DNA from: Abditibacterium sp.
GTDB lineage: Bacteria > Armatimonadota > Abditibacteriia > Abditibacteriales > Abditibacteriaceae
DNA: 64,000 bases
Assembly: GCA_030448265.1 (NCBI GenBank)
Contig: JAUJNG010000005.1
Location: 202,140-266,139, forward strand
Direction of reading: 5' to 3'
Shown one piece after another: positions 34,073-42,894 of this stretch. A program made the translations under genes and the position numbers. The notes under the pieces are model-generated. The model was not told the DNA's origin. It saw nothing but the letters and a program-made list of their open reading frames with translations, and searched no databases. Positions within the stretch are counted from its first letter, which is position 1. Every line of letters begins with the position of its first letter.

Positions 34073-35076
34073 GAGAGCGCGATAGTTGGTCGAATCACTT
34101 TGCAGCCCAGCGCGCCCAGACTGCCCTGCAAGTTCGCGTAGGAAGCGGGCGAGCCGTCGAAGGTGCCGATGATGGCGCCTCCCGATCCGGCGAAGTTGGC
34201 GCTGGCGCCGCACTCGCGCGCGATTTCGACCATCTTCAAATGCCCTGGCGACACGTTCATAATACGGCGGCGCACCTCGAAATTCGCGTCGATTTGCCGC
34301 GCCAGTTCGCCGTAATCGCCGCTCAGAATCGCGGCGCGGGCGGAGTGCGAGATGGTTTTGAGTTCTTCCATCGCGTCCACGACGCGCGCTTCTCCGGCGT
34401 CGTAGCGGGCGCGCAGGTCGTTGTGCACCACGTCGGATGGCTCGGCGAGTTCGGTTTGATAGGCCAGATAAAGCGGCGGCAGCAGCGCGGGGTCGAGGCG
34501 TTCGTAGTGGCCGTGGCCATCGCGCTCGAACAAAGCGGCGTCGAAATCCATGAAAGTGAGGCCGCCATACGCCTGCGCCACGCGGTCTTGGAGGCCGCCC
34601 TGAATCCGCAGTTCTTCCTTTTCGACGCTCAAAACCCAGTTGGGCAGAAGCGGAAGCGGAATTTCGACGCCGTAAAAGCCCTGAAGCGCGCGAAAGGTCG
34701 CGGTGATGATGGCCGAACTGCCCGCCAGCCCGACACCGCGCGGCACGTTGGTTTCGTAGCGCAGCGAAAACTGCTGGTCAGGAAGCGTGATCTTGGACTC
34801 GACGCAGTAATCGTGAAAGCGTTTGAGCGAGGCTTTGATGAGTCGCAGCGCGCCGTAGTAGCCGTTGCGCGAGACATCGACCGCGAGGTTTTCGAGCGAG
34901 GGGAAACGGGTGCCGTCGCCTGGCGGGGGCAGAATTTCGAGTTCGCTCCATTCGTAAACCACGACGCGGGCGCGAAAATCGGCGATGGCGAGCGAAATGG
35001 TTTTGCCGCCGTAGCCGTCGGAGGGGTTTCCGGCGAGCGCGGCGCGCGCGTTGGCGGTTGCGACGATTCTCTTCAT
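34069..35076 (-). CDS. GHMP kinase, glucuronokinase-like
   Basis: The 335-residue kinase has the GHMP phosphate loop VPRGVGLAGSSAIITATF, the N-terminal ARAALAGNPSDGYGGKTIS and C-terminal FAGSGGAIIGTF. The N-terminal block resembles glucuronokinases, which make glucuronate 1-phosphate. It follows galU, a UTP-dependent uridylyltransferase, so the pair may make UDP-sugars by salvage. The start at 35076 (MKRIVATA) is chosen because the preceding residues come from the CACAGAG repeat. Confidence 0.8.
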   Translation of the reverse strand: MKRIVATANARAALAGNPSDGYGGKTISLAIADFRARVVVYEWSELEILPPPGDGTRFPSLENLAVDVSRNGYYGALRLIKASLKRFHDYCVESKITLPDQQFSLRYETNVPRGVGLAGSSAIITATFRALQGFYGVEIPLPLLPNWVLSVEKEELRIQGGLQDRVAQAYGGLTFMDFDAALFERDGHGHYERLDPALLPPLYLAYQTELAEPSDVVHNDLRARYDAGEARVVDAMEELKTISHSARAAILSGDYGELARQIDANFEVRRRIMNVSPGHLKMVEIARECGASANFAGSGGAIIGTFDGSPASYANLQGSLGALGCKVIRPTIALS

Positions 35077-35084
35077 ATTTTTGC

Positions 35085-35163
35085 AGAAGACACAGAGAGG
35101 CACAGAGGAATGGAATTAAAAAATCTCTGTGCCTCTCTGTGTCTTCTCTGTGTCCTCTGTGGC
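35085..35163. repeat. inverted repeat, CACAGAG family, asymmetric copy
   Basis: AGAAGACACAGAGAGGCACAGAG (35085-35107) pairs with 35125-35147; the right arm continues to 35163 without a partner on the left, as if the left end was trimmed. It encodes the last residues of galU. Confidence 0.9.
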
Positions 35164-36057
35164 TAATAAATCCCGTGTAAAATCGCGCATTTTGGCGCCG
35201 AGTTGCGGGTCGGTGAGCGCAAATTCGATGAACGCCTGAAAATAGCTCTCGAAGTTGCCGATGTCGTAGCGCGTTTCGCCTGGCGGCAGCGACAGGCCCA
35301 GCACTTTTTCGCCGCTTCGAATCAGCAAACGGATGGCGTCGGTGAGCTGGATTTCGCCGCCTTTGCCTGGTTTGGTTTCGCTCAGGGCGTCGAAAATCGC
35401 GGGCGAAAAAATATAGCGCGCGGCGATGGCAAGCTGCGACGGCGCTTCGCCCCGCGCGGGTTTTTCGATGACATCGCGCAAGGTGAAGGCTTCGTTGGGC
35501 TGGGGCGGGGTTTCGGGCGCGGCGATGCCGTATTGGTGGACTTCCTCCATCGGCACGGTTTCAAAAGCGATGATGGCGGCGCAGGAATTATCCAGAAAAA
35601 TCTCGCGCATTCGGGACAGGGTCTGGCTTTGGGCGTGACGGCCCAGAATCGAATCGCCCAAAGCGACGGCGAAGGGCGCGCGTCCGGCGAACTCCTGGGC
35701 GTGCATGATGGCGTCGCCAAGGCCGGCCTGAGTGCGCTGGCGGGTGTAGAAAAAACGCAGGTCTTTCTGCTCGAATTCGAGTTCTTCGAGCAGTTCTTCC
35801 TTGCCGCCTTCGCGCAGATAGCGAATCAAAACCGGATCGTAATCGAAATGGTTCTCGATGGAATGTTTTCCGGCGCCGGTGATGAAAAGCACGCGGTTGA
35901 ACTCGTTTTTTTCGAGTTCCTCGACGATGTATTGCACCACGGGGCGCTTGCCGACGGGCAGCATCTCTTTGGGCTGCGATTTGGTGGCGGGCAGCATCCG
36001 CGTGCCCAGACCGGCGACGGGAATCACGGCGTTGTGAAGGCTGAGGCGATTGGTCAT
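35116..36057 (-). CDS. galU: UTP-glucose-1-phosphate uridylyltransferase
   Basis: The 313-residue enzyme has the nucleotide loop VIPVAGLGTRMLPATKSQPK, PVGKRPVVQYIVEEL, GDAIMHAQEF and ALGDSIL. It makes UDP-glucose, the substrate of ugd. The C-terminal residues ATEDTEKTQRGTEIF are translation of the repeat at 35085. It heads an apparent two-gene unit with the GHMP kinase. Confidence 0.94.
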   Translation of the reverse strand: MTNRLSLHNAVIPVAGLGTRMLPATKSQPKEMLPVGKRPVVQYIVEELEKNEFNRVLFITGAGKHSIENHFDYDPVLIRYLREGGKEELLEELEFEQKDLRFFYTRQRTQAGLGDAIMHAQEFAGRAPFAVALGDSILGRHAQSQTLSRMREIFLDNSCAAIIAFETVPMEEVHQYGIAAPETPPQPNEAFTLRDVIEKPARGEAPSQLAIAARYIFSPAIFDALSETKPGKGGEIQLTDAIRLLIRSGEKVLGLSLPPGETRYDIGNFESYFQAFIEFALTDPQLGAKMRDFTRDLLATEDTEKTQRGTEIF

Positions 36058-36181
36058 ATGCGAGATATTTTAGCGGAGTTGGGAGTTGGAACGTTGGGAA
36101 CCGCGCCGCGCGCCGTTTCTCCGTTAAAATAAAGGCGCCGCGCTTCAAAATTCACCGCGCGGCTTCAAAAACGAGCCAAAG

Positions 36182-36679
36182 ATGTCCAATATCACCCAAA
36201 CGACGCTGCCTGGCGTGGGCGTGCGTCACGAATTTACTACCAAAGGCGGCGAACGCCTTGGCACCATTACTCACCGGAGCGGGCGGCGCGATCTGCTGAT
36301 TTTTTCGGCCAAAGACCCCGATGCCTGTTCGCGCAGCGTTCGCCTCGAAGACGAGGACGCCGATATTCTGGCCGATTTGCTGGGCGCCCAGTCGAGCGTG
36401 CAGCGCGAACAGGACAGAGTGCGCGGCGAAATCGGCGGCCTCACCCTCGATTGGCTGCCGATTGCCACCGAGTGGAAATGTTCGGGCGTCTCGATTGCCG
36501 ACACCCACATTTTCGACGAAACCGGCGTCGCGGTTGTCGCGGTGATGCGTCACGGCGAACCCATTCCCACCCCCGACGGCAATTTCCGCCTGCGCGCCGG
36601 CGATGTCGCCATCGTAGTCGGCGCGCCCGAAGCCATCCAGCGCGCACAAGAGCTGCTGCAACGCGGCGTCTGTGGTTAG
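36182..36679 (+). CDS. khtT: K+/H+ antiporter regulatory subunit, KhtT-like (RCK_C domain)
   Basis: The 165-residue protein ends in a TrkA-C/RCK_C domain (VAVVAVMRHGEPIPTPDGNF then LRAGDVAIVVGAPEAIQ) after a KhtT-type N-terminal region (GVGVRHEFTTKGGERLGTI). It should bind a ligand such as c-di-AMP and gate the antiporter encoded next. A hairpin repeat separates the two genes. Confidence 0.88.
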   Translation: MSNITQTTLPGVGVRHEFTTKGGERLGTITHRSGRRDLLIFSAKDPDACSRSVRLEDEDADILADLLGAQSSVQREQDRVRGEIGGLTLDWLPIATEWKCSGVSIADTHIFDETGVAVVAVMRHGEPIPTPDGNFRLRAGDVAIVVGAPEAIQRAQELLQRGVCG

Positions 36680-36757
36680 AGGAGACGGAATACGGGAGAC
36701 GGGAGAGCTAAGCGCGTTTCTCCTATTCCGTCTCCCGTATTCCGTCTCCCGTATTCC
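36679..36757. repeat. inverted repeat, GACGGAATACGGGAGAC family, copy 1
   Basis: GGAGACGGAATACGGGAGAC pairs with GTCTCCCGTATTCCGTCTCC; the right arm is longer. It separates khtT and khtU without breaking their order. Copy 2 is at 53016. Confidence 0.9.
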
Positions 36758-36762
36758 CCCGA

Positions 36763-37977
36763 ATGCCCCACTCCCCCACCGATGCCCTCTCCCACACTGC
36801 CGCCCTGTTCATTGAACTGGGCGCTGTTGTTATTGGGCTGTCGGTGCTGGCGCGTTTGGCGCTTCGCATCGGGCTGACGCCGATTCCGTTTTATCTCATC
36901 GCGGGCGTGTGTTTCGGCGATGGCGGGCTGCACGCTTTGTCGCGCTCCAACGAGTTCATTCGCGTCGAAGCCGAAATCGGGGTGATTTTGCTGCTCTTCA
37001 TGCTGGGTCTGGAATACACCGGCGAAGAGTTGGCGGGGGGACTGAAACGCGGTTTCAGGGGCGGAATGCTCGACGGCGCGCTCAATTTTCTGCCAGGGCT
37101 GGCGTTTGGTTTTTTGCTGGGCTGGAAGCCTCTGGGCGCGCTTTTGCTGGGCGGGGTGACGTGGATTTCGAGTTCTTCGATTATCGCCAAAGTGCTGGGC
37201 GATTTAGACCGTCTGGGCAACCGCGAAACCCCTTCGATTTTGTCGATTCTGGTGCTCGAAGACCTGGCGATGGCGGTTTATCTGCCTCTTGTCGCGGTTT
37301 TGCTGTTGGGACTTGGCGTGGCGCAGGGCGCGATTTCGATTGGCCTCGCACTTCTCACCGTGAGCGCGGTGTTGCTGCTGGCGCTTAAGTTCGGCGACCG
37401 TTTGTCGAATCTGGTGGCGCACGCTTCGAGCGAAGTGGTTTTGCTCTCGGTTTTCGGCCTGATTCTGGTGGTGGCCGGCTTCGCCCAGCGTTTGCAGGTC
37501 TCGGCGGCCATCGGCGCGTTTCTGGTGGGGCTGGCGCTCTCGGGCGCCGTCGCCGAACGCGCGCGCGAACTTCTGGGGCCACTGCGCGACCTTTTCGCCG
37601 CCACATTTTTCTTTTTCGTAGGGCTGGGCATTAACCCTTCGGCGCTGCCCGCCGCCCTGCCCGCCGCGCTGGGACTGGCCCTTGTGGGCGCGATTTCGAA
37701 AATGGCGACGGGCTGGATCGCGGCGGGCTGGGAAGGCATCGGTGCGCGCGGCCGGATGCGCGCCGGTCTCTCGCTGGTCGCGCGCGGCGAGTTTTCGGTT
37801 GTCATCGCCGGCCTGGGCGCCGCCGTCGAACCGCGCCTCGCACCCGTCGCGGCGGCTTATGTGCTGATTCTGGCGATTCTCGGCCCGATTCTGACCCGTT
37901 TTTCTGATGCGCTCTCGCAAACTCTCGAAAATTGGCAGGAAAAACGGCAGCCGGTGGCTACTCCGAGCGACGCTTAA
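36763..37977 (+). CDS. khtU: monovalent cation:proton antiporter, KhtU/KefB-like (CPA2)
   Basis: The 404-residue protein has about twelve membrane helices and the CPA2 features IPFYLIAGVCFGDGGLHAL, EIGVILLLFMLGLEYT, SILVLEDLAMAVYLPL and FVGLGINPSALP. It exchanges K+ or Na+ for protons, under control of KhtT. It lacks the C-terminal NAD-binding RCK_N domain of KefB, which fits a separate regulatory subunit. Confidence 0.9.
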   Translation: MPHSPTDALSHTAALFIELGAVVIGLSVLARLALRIGLTPIPFYLIAGVCFGDGGLHALSRSNEFIRVEAEIGVILLLFMLGLEYTGEELAGGLKRGFRGGMLDGALNFLPGLAFGFLLGWKPLGALLLGGVTWISSSSIIAKVLGDLDRLGNRETPSILSILVLEDLAMAVYLPLVAVLLLGLGVAQGAISIGLALLTVSAVLLLALKFGDRLSNLVAHASSEVVLLSVFGLILVVAGFAQRLQVSAAIGAFLVGLALSGAVAERARELLGPLRDLFAATFFFFVGLGINPSALPAALPAALGLALVGAISKMATGWIAAGWEGIGARGRMRAGLSLVARGEFSVVIAGLGAAVEPRLAPVAAAYVLILAILGPILTRFSDALSQTLENWQEKRQPVATPSDA

Positions 37978-38081
37978 GGTGGCAAGAAAACCACAAGAAA
38001 AAGACGCATTTTCGCATGGAAGCAATCAGATAAAATCGGGGCGAATCGGGCACAAAAAGTCGCCTCGTTCGTCCAATTCCC

Positions 38082-39164
38082 GTGATTTCTCCCGCGCCCC
38101 ATCTTCCTAAAAACCTGCTCGACATCAGCACCATTTACCTTGAACCCAGCGCGGCGGATTTCGAGCGCGGGCGCGAGATTCTGGCGCGTTTTCCCGATGC
38201 TCAGCGCATCGAAGTGCCCTCGCACTGGAAAATCCCTGGACTGCACGGCAACGAGGGCAACGCGCGCGATTGGCTCCAAATCAAAAAGAATGTTTTGGTT
38301 TTGGGCACGCGCAAAGCACTCAAAATGGACGCCAACAACCGTTCCAGCGATTTCATCGCGCCTGGCACGGCGTCGGGGTGCGCTTCGAGCTGCGCCTACT
38401 GCTACGTTCCAAGGCACAAAGGCTTCGCCAATCCCATCACGACTTTCGTCAATATCGAGCAAATCAGCGATACCATCGCGCGCCACGCTGCCAAACTGGG
38501 CATGAAACTCTCGCCGACGCCGCCCGACGACGATCTGTGGATTTACGAACTCGGCTGCAACTCCGATTCTTCGATTGACGCCGCGATAAGTGACAACGTG
38601 CGCGATTTGGTGGAACTCTTTCGGACGATTCCCAACGCCAAAGCGACGTTTGCCACCAAATGGGTCAACCGCGAAATGCTGGAGTATGATCCGCAGGGCA
38701 AAACCCGCATTCGTTTTTCGCTCATGCCGCACGCTATGGCGAAATTAGTCGATATTCGCACTTCGCCGGTGCGCGAGCGCATCGCGGCCCTCAACGATTT
38801 TGTGGCGGCGGGTTATGAAGTCAACGTCAATTTCAGTCCGGTGATCGTCGGCGAGGGTTTTCTGGACGATTACGACGCGCTGTTCGAGGAAGTGGACGCC
38901 GCCCTTTCGCCCGCCGCGAGGGAGCAAATGGCGGCGGAAGTGATTTTTCTGACTCACAACGCCGCTCTGCACGAAGTCAATTTGCAGTGGCACCCACGCG
39001 CCGAAACCGTGCTTTGGCAGCCCGCTTTGCAGGAAGACAAGAGTTCCGGCACGGGCGGCCACAACGTGCGCTACAAAGTGGGGTTGAAACAGCCGCTCGT
39101 CGAGCAGTTTTGCGCCCGTTTGCGCGCCAGAATGCCGTATTGTCCGATTCGCTATGCGTTTTGA
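38082..39164 (+). CDS. spore photoproduct lyase family radical SAM protein
   Basis: The 360-residue protein carries the radical SAM cluster motif SGCASSCAYCYVPRHKGF near residue 100 and the TIGR03886-type regions NVLVLGTRKALKMD, WIYELGCNSDSSIDAAI and FATKWVNREML. Canonical SPL repairs the spore-specific thymine dimer using SAM. No sporulation gene is present, so this family member may repair UV damage in vegetative cells. A Mug-type glycosylase lies convergent next to it. Confidence 0.88.
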   Translation: MISPAPHLPKNLLDISTIYLEPSAADFERGREILARFPDAQRIEVPSHWKIPGLHGNEGNARDWLQIKKNVLVLGTRKALKMDANNRSSDFIAPGTASGCASSCAYCYVPRHKGFANPITTFVNIEQISDTIARHAAKLGMKLSPTPPDDDLWIYELGCNSDSSIDAAISDNVRDLVELFRTIPNAKATFATKWVNREMLEYDPQGKTRIRFSLMPHAMAKLVDIRTSPVRERIAALNDFVAAGYEVNVNFSPVIVGEGFLDDYDALFEEVDAALSPAAREQMAAEVIFLTHNAALHEVNLQWHPRAETVLWQPALQEDKSSGTGGHNVRYKVGLKQPLVEQFCARLRARMPYCPIRYAF

Positions 39165-39183
39165 GGAACCGGTCAAAGTCCAT

Positions 39184-39747
39184 CTAATCTCCCTCTTCCA
39201 CAAACTCCCGAAATTCGCCGAACAGTCGCGCGAGTTGCGGCGGATGATAATGGGCGTTGAGGCCGCTCGGATTGGGCAAAACCCAGATTCGCGCGCCGCC
39301 CAGCGTCTCGTTTTGCAATCCCAGAATCGCCTTGGGCCGCGCGAAGGCGGTGCGATAGGCGCTGATGCCCAGAATCGCCACGAAACGCGGCTCGTAGCGG
39401 CGCACGCGCGCTTCGAGCAGTTTTCCGCCGCTTTCGAACTCTTCGCGCTCCAGATCCGCCGCCGCGACCGTGGCGCGCGCCACGACGTTGGTGATTCCCA
39501 ATCCCAGATCGAGCAAATCCCAGTCTTCGGCGGGCAAAAAGCGGCGCGGAGTCCAGCCGCTCGCGAAAAGCGCGGGCCAGAAACGATTGCCAGGCCGCGC
39601 GAAATGATGGCCCACCACGACCGAATACACGCTCGGATTGATGCCGCAAAACAACACCTTCAACTGCGGCGCGATGATGTCGGGCATGGTTTCCCCGACG
39701 GCGAGGCACAGTTCTTCGGGCGTAGGACGCGAAATCGGTGGCTTCAT
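39184..39747 (-). CDS. mug: G/U mismatch-specific DNA glycosylase (Mug/TDG type)
   Basis: The protein has LFCGINPSVYS and GNRFWPALFASGWTP, and ends with VLPNPSGLNAHYHPPQLA, the hallmarks of Mug. It removes uracil or ethenocytosine opposite G. I prefer the ATG at 39747 (187 residues); a TTG at 39780 adds eleven residues. The neighbour on the other strand is an SPL-family repair protein. Confidence 0.9.
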   Translation of the reverse strand: MKPPISRPTPEELCLAVGETMPDIIAPQLKVLFCGINPSVYSVVVGHHFARPGNRFWPALFASGWTPRRFLPAEDWDLLDLGLGITNVVARATVAAADLEREEFESGGKLLEARVRRYEPRFVAILGISAYRTAFARPKAILGLQNETLGGARIWVLPNPSGLNAHYHPPQLARLFGEFREFVEEGD

Positions 39748-39802
39748 CAACGGTGGCACGGCTTCAGAAAAAGGAGGCAAAGAGCAAGGGCACAGACAAC
39801 AA

Positions 39803-39835
39803 GAGCACAGAGATTGAAAATCTCTGTGCCCTTAA
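39803..39835. repeat. short CACAGAG-family hairpin
   Basis: GAGCACAGAGATT pairs with AATCTCTGTGCCC; GGGCACAGA just upstream could pair instead. It follows the Gly-Thr repeat protein. Confidence 0.7.
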
Positions 39836-39863
39836 AGTTACTAATTTCCTGTTGTGAGCGAAA

Positions 39864-40583
39864 TTAGCGGTGTGTGCTGCCTGTCGAACCCGTGCGAGCA
39901 TCGTTTTGATGCACGACCTGTCGTTCAGGTTTTTTCATCAAACCGGCAAGACCGGCCAGACCCAGCAATCCCAACCAGCCCAGATCGGGGCCGTCGTCCT
40001 CAGTCGTCGTCGTTGTCGTTGCGGTGTCAGTGCCGGTCGCGTCCATGGCGCTGCCACCCGTTCCAGTGTCAGTGCCCGTTCCGGTCGTTCCTGTTCCAGT
40101 CGTTCCTGTTCCGGTCGTTCCAGTTCCAGTCGTTCCAGTTCCAGTTGTGTCGGTGCCAGTGGTTCCGGTCGCGCCGGTTCCAGTGGTGCCAGTATCGGTG
40201 CCGGTTGCTCCGGTTCCAGTGCCGGTGTCGGTTCCCGTTCCGGCTGTTCCCGTTCCGGCTGTTCCCGTTCCGGCTGTTCCCGTTCCGGCTGTTCCCGTTC
40301 CGGCTGTTCCCGTTCCAGTTGTCCCCGTTCCGGCTGTTCCCGTTCCGGCTGTTCCCGTTCCGGCTGTTCCCGTTCCGGCTGTTCCCGTTCCAGTTGTCCC
40401 AGTGCCAGTCGTGCCCGTTCCAGCGCCGGTTCCCGCAGTTCCCGTTCCGGTCGTGCCGGTGCCCGTCGTTCCGGTTCCAGTGCCGCCTCCGCCTCCGGCT
40501 CCCGTCTGAGCGAAGGTTACGCTTGTGGTCGACAAGAAGAGGCAAAGGCCTAAAGTGCCCGTCAGTTGTGCTGATTTTTTCAT
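39864..40583 (-). CDS. exported Gly-Thr repeat protein with WGxxGxxG-like C-terminal segment
   Basis: From the ATG at 40583 (after AGGAGAAACACC) the 239-residue protein has a signal peptide (GTLGLCLFLSTTSVTFAQ), then some 140 residues made almost only of G, T, A and D (GTAGT, GTTGT units), then DDGPDLGWLGLLGLAGLAG and a basic end. The last part resembles the WGxxGxxG anchor seen in surface proteins. DNA in the middle (about 40228-40395) is a 15-base tandem repeat, and the repeat number likely varies. It is probably a surface or adhesive protein; function unknown. All six frames are open here because of the repeat, but only this one has a ribosome site and signal peptide. Confidence 0.7.
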   Translation of the reverse strand: MKKSAQLTGTLGLCLFLSTTSVTFAQTGAGGGGGTGTGTTGTGTTGTGTAGTGAGTGTTGTGTTGTGTAGTGTAGTGTAGTGTAGTGTTGTGTAGTGTAGTGTAGTGTAGTGTAGTGTDTGTGTGATGTDTGTTGTGATGTTGTDTTGTGTTGTGTTGTGTTGTGTTGTGTDTGTGGSAMDATGTDTATTTTTTEDDGPDLGWLGLLGLAGLAGLMKKPERQVVHQNDARTGSTGSTHR

Positions 40584-40839
40584 GGTGTTTCTCCTGTTGA
40601 TCCAGTGATCCGCGCCAGACTTTGCAGATTGAACACCATACAAGCAGAATTGAGAGCAGAACTGTCTGTTTTAGGTCTCAGGGAAAACCCCTATCCTCTC
40701 AGGTGCAGCCGCGACGCCGTTTCTGGGAGCGCTGTCATCCCAGTCCGACCGAACCGAGAGAGGAAAACTTCTTGCTTCAGGGTGCAAATTGAGCGAAATT
40801 GAAATTGCATCCCCAATTTTGAAACCGAAAAAGGAATTT

Positions 40840-41727
40840 ATGTCTCTCCGCATTTTGAACGAGCAGCAGATCGAAAATTTTTTGCACAACGGCCACATCA
40901 CGCTGCACGGCTGCTTCGAGCCGCAGGCGGCGCGCGAGTGGATCGACATGGGCTGGCAGCGTCTGGGCTATGACCCCAAAAATCCGGCGACGTGGGAAGA
41001 AAAGCGCGTTCACCAGGCCGCGACCGAGCGGGTCAAAATCCGCGACTTCGCGCCCGATGCCTTCGCCGCGATTTGCGATTTGTGCGGCGGAGAAGAGCGC
41101 ATCGGCGAGCCGTCGTGGAGCAACGGCTTCATCTGGAATCTGGGCATCGGCGCCGATCAGCCCTGGCAAAGCCCGCAGGAGCGCGAGGTCGGCTGGCACA
41201 AAGACGGCGATTTTTTCCGCCACTTCCTCGATTCGCCCGAACAGGCGCTTCTCACCATCGTGCTGTGGGACGACATCGAACCGCGCGGCGGCGGCACTTT
41301 CGTGGCCTGCGATTCGGTTCCCATCGTGGCCAAATTTCTCGCCGAGCATCCCGAAGGCGTAATGCCAGGCGAATTTCCCTTTCGCGCCATGAAAAACGAG
41401 TGCCAGGTTTTTATTGAGGCTTCGGGCCAAGCGGGCGACGTGATTTTGATGCATCCCTACATCCTCCACGCCGCGTCGCAAAACGTGCGGGGCAAAGCGC
41501 GCATCATTTCCAACCCGCCGGTTCACCTCCAGGAGCCAATGAACTTCAACCGCCCCGATGGCAATTATTCGCCGGTCGAGCGCGCGGTTTTGCGCGGCCT
41601 GGGCGTCGAGAACCTCGATTTCCAGCCCCAGGCGCCGCGCGAGAAAATCGTGCCCAAACGCATCCAAATTCAGGAGCAAAGGCGACGCGAAGAAGCGGCG
41701 CGGCTCGCGGGTGAACCATCTCGCTAA
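40840..41727 (+). CDS. phytanoyl-CoA dioxygenase (PhyH) family protein
   Basis: The 295-residue protein has an iron-binding HxD (VGWHKDGDFFRHFLD), the distal His in HPYILHAASQNVRG and the arginine for 2-oxoglutarate shortly after (KARIISNPPVHL). It is an Fe(II)/2OG oxygenase of unknown substrate. I chose the ATG at 40840, which follows AAGGAATTT, over a TTG at 40789. Confidence 0.85.
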   Translation: MSLRILNEQQIENFLHNGHITLHGCFEPQAAREWIDMGWQRLGYDPKNPATWEEKRVHQAATERVKIRDFAPDAFAAICDLCGGEERIGEPSWSNGFIWNLGIGADQPWQSPQEREVGWHKDGDFFRHFLDSPEQALLTIVLWDDIEPRGGGTFVACDSVPIVAKFLAEHPEGVMPGEFPFRAMKNECQVFIEASGQAGDVILMHPYILHAASQNVRGKARIISNPPVHLQEPMNFNRPDGNYSPVERAVLRGLGVENLDFQPQAPREKIVPKRIQIQEQRRREEAARLAGEPSR

Positions 41728-41753
41728 GTCTCGGTTCTTCTAAAATACTTCCG

Positions 41754-42809
41754 GTGTCCGTTCCCAACTCCCCCGATCCCCAGAAATGGCGCGATTTCGT
41801 CGCCGCTTCGCCCCACGGCGATGTTTTGCAATGCCTCGAATGGGGAAATGTCAAAAAACCGGAATACACACCGCTCTCCGTCGCTTTGGAAAACGCCGAC
41901 GGATTTCAGGCGACGTGCCTGGTTCTCAAAAAGCGTCTGCCAATGGGCCGCTCCTATTTTTATCTTTCGCGCGGCCCCATTCTCGATTGGAACGATGAAC
42001 CCACCGTGCGCGCCCTCTTCGACAAACTGCGCGCCCTGGCGAAACAACATCGCGCCATCTTCATTCGCACCGACCCCTGCGTGCCCGATGAAACCCCAGG
42101 CGTGAAACCTTTGCTGGCGCAAATGGGTTTCGTGCCCTCGCCCGATTCGGGCAGCATTTTCGGCGGATTGCAGCCGCGCTGCAACATGAAACTCGAGCTT
42201 TCCCTTCCCATCGAAGCGGTTTTCGAACACAAATTCGAGTCGAAATGGCGCTACAACACGCGCCTGGCGATCAAAAAGGGCGTCGAAGTGCGAAGCGACT
42301 GCACGCGCGACGATCTCAAAATCTTCCACGACATCTACCGCGTTACCGGAGCGCGCAACGAGTTCAAAGGCTATTCGCTCGCCTACTTCGAGAAGATGTG
42401 GGACGCGCTCGAACCAGCGGGCATTCTCAAACTCTTTCTCACCTACCACGAAAACCAGCCGCTCAGTGGCGCGATTGCCTTCAAACTGCCGCCGCAGGCG
42501 TGGTATATGTTCGGCGCCAGTTCCAACGAAAAGCGCAACCTCATGCCCAACCATCTCATGCAGTGGACGATGATGCAATGGGCCAAAGAAAACGGCTGCA
42601 CGAGCTACGATTTTCGCGGCGTGCCCGACCCCGACGCTTTGAACATTCCCGCGCACGAAGAAGGTCTGGTGAAATTCAAAACCGGTTTCGGCGCCCAGAT
42701 GACGCGCTACATCGGCGAATACGACTTGCCGTTGAATAAACCAATGTATTGGGCCTGGACAAGCGCGCGGCCCCGTTTGATGGCGGTTCTGAAGAAACTG
42801 AAGAAATAG
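41754..42809 (+). CDS. FemAB/FemX family aminoacyltransferase
   Basis: The 351-residue protein has two GNAT-like halves: HGDVLQCLEWGNVKK and YFYLSRGPILDW in the first, KWRYNTRLAIKKGVEVR and LMQWTMMQWAKENGCTSYDF in the second. FemAB proteins add amino acids from tRNA to the peptidoglycan peptide stem. The start is GTG at 41754. Close to rnd and alr, it may build cross-bridges in this organism's wall. Confidence 0.85.
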   Translation: MSVPNSPDPQKWRDFVAASPHGDVLQCLEWGNVKKPEYTPLSVALENADGFQATCLVLKKRLPMGRSYFYLSRGPILDWNDEPTVRALFDKLRALAKQHRAIFIRTDPCVPDETPGVKPLLAQMGFVPSPDSGSIFGGLQPRCNMKLELSLPIEAVFEHKFESKWRYNTRLAIKKGVEVRSDCTRDDLKIFHDIYRVTGARNEFKGYSLAYFEKMWDALEPAGILKLFLTYHENQPLSGAIAFKLPPQAWYMFGASSNEKRNLMPNHLMQWTMMQWAKENGCTSYDFRGVPDPDALNIPAHEEGLVKFKTGFGAQMTRYIGEYDLPLNKPMYWAWTSARPRLMAVLKKLKK

Positions 42810-42811
42810 AA

Positions 42812-42883
42812 AACCACAGAGACACGGAGACACAGAGAGTTTTTGAGATTTCATTCTTTAAAATTCTCTGTGTCTCCGTGGTT
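42812..42883. repeat. inverted repeat, CACAGAG family, arm deletion copy
   Basis: AACCACAGAGACACGGAGACACAGAGA faces TCTCTGTGTCTCCGTGGTT; the right arm lacks eight bases present in the left. Confidence 0.85.
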
Positions 42884-42894
42884 AACCAATAGAA

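Noticed and set aside
40024..40553. Val-Pro, Ser-Arg and Asn-Arg repeat frames on both strands
   Set aside because: A short tandem DNA repeat opens all frames. Only the minus frame starting at 40583 has a ribosome site and signal peptide.
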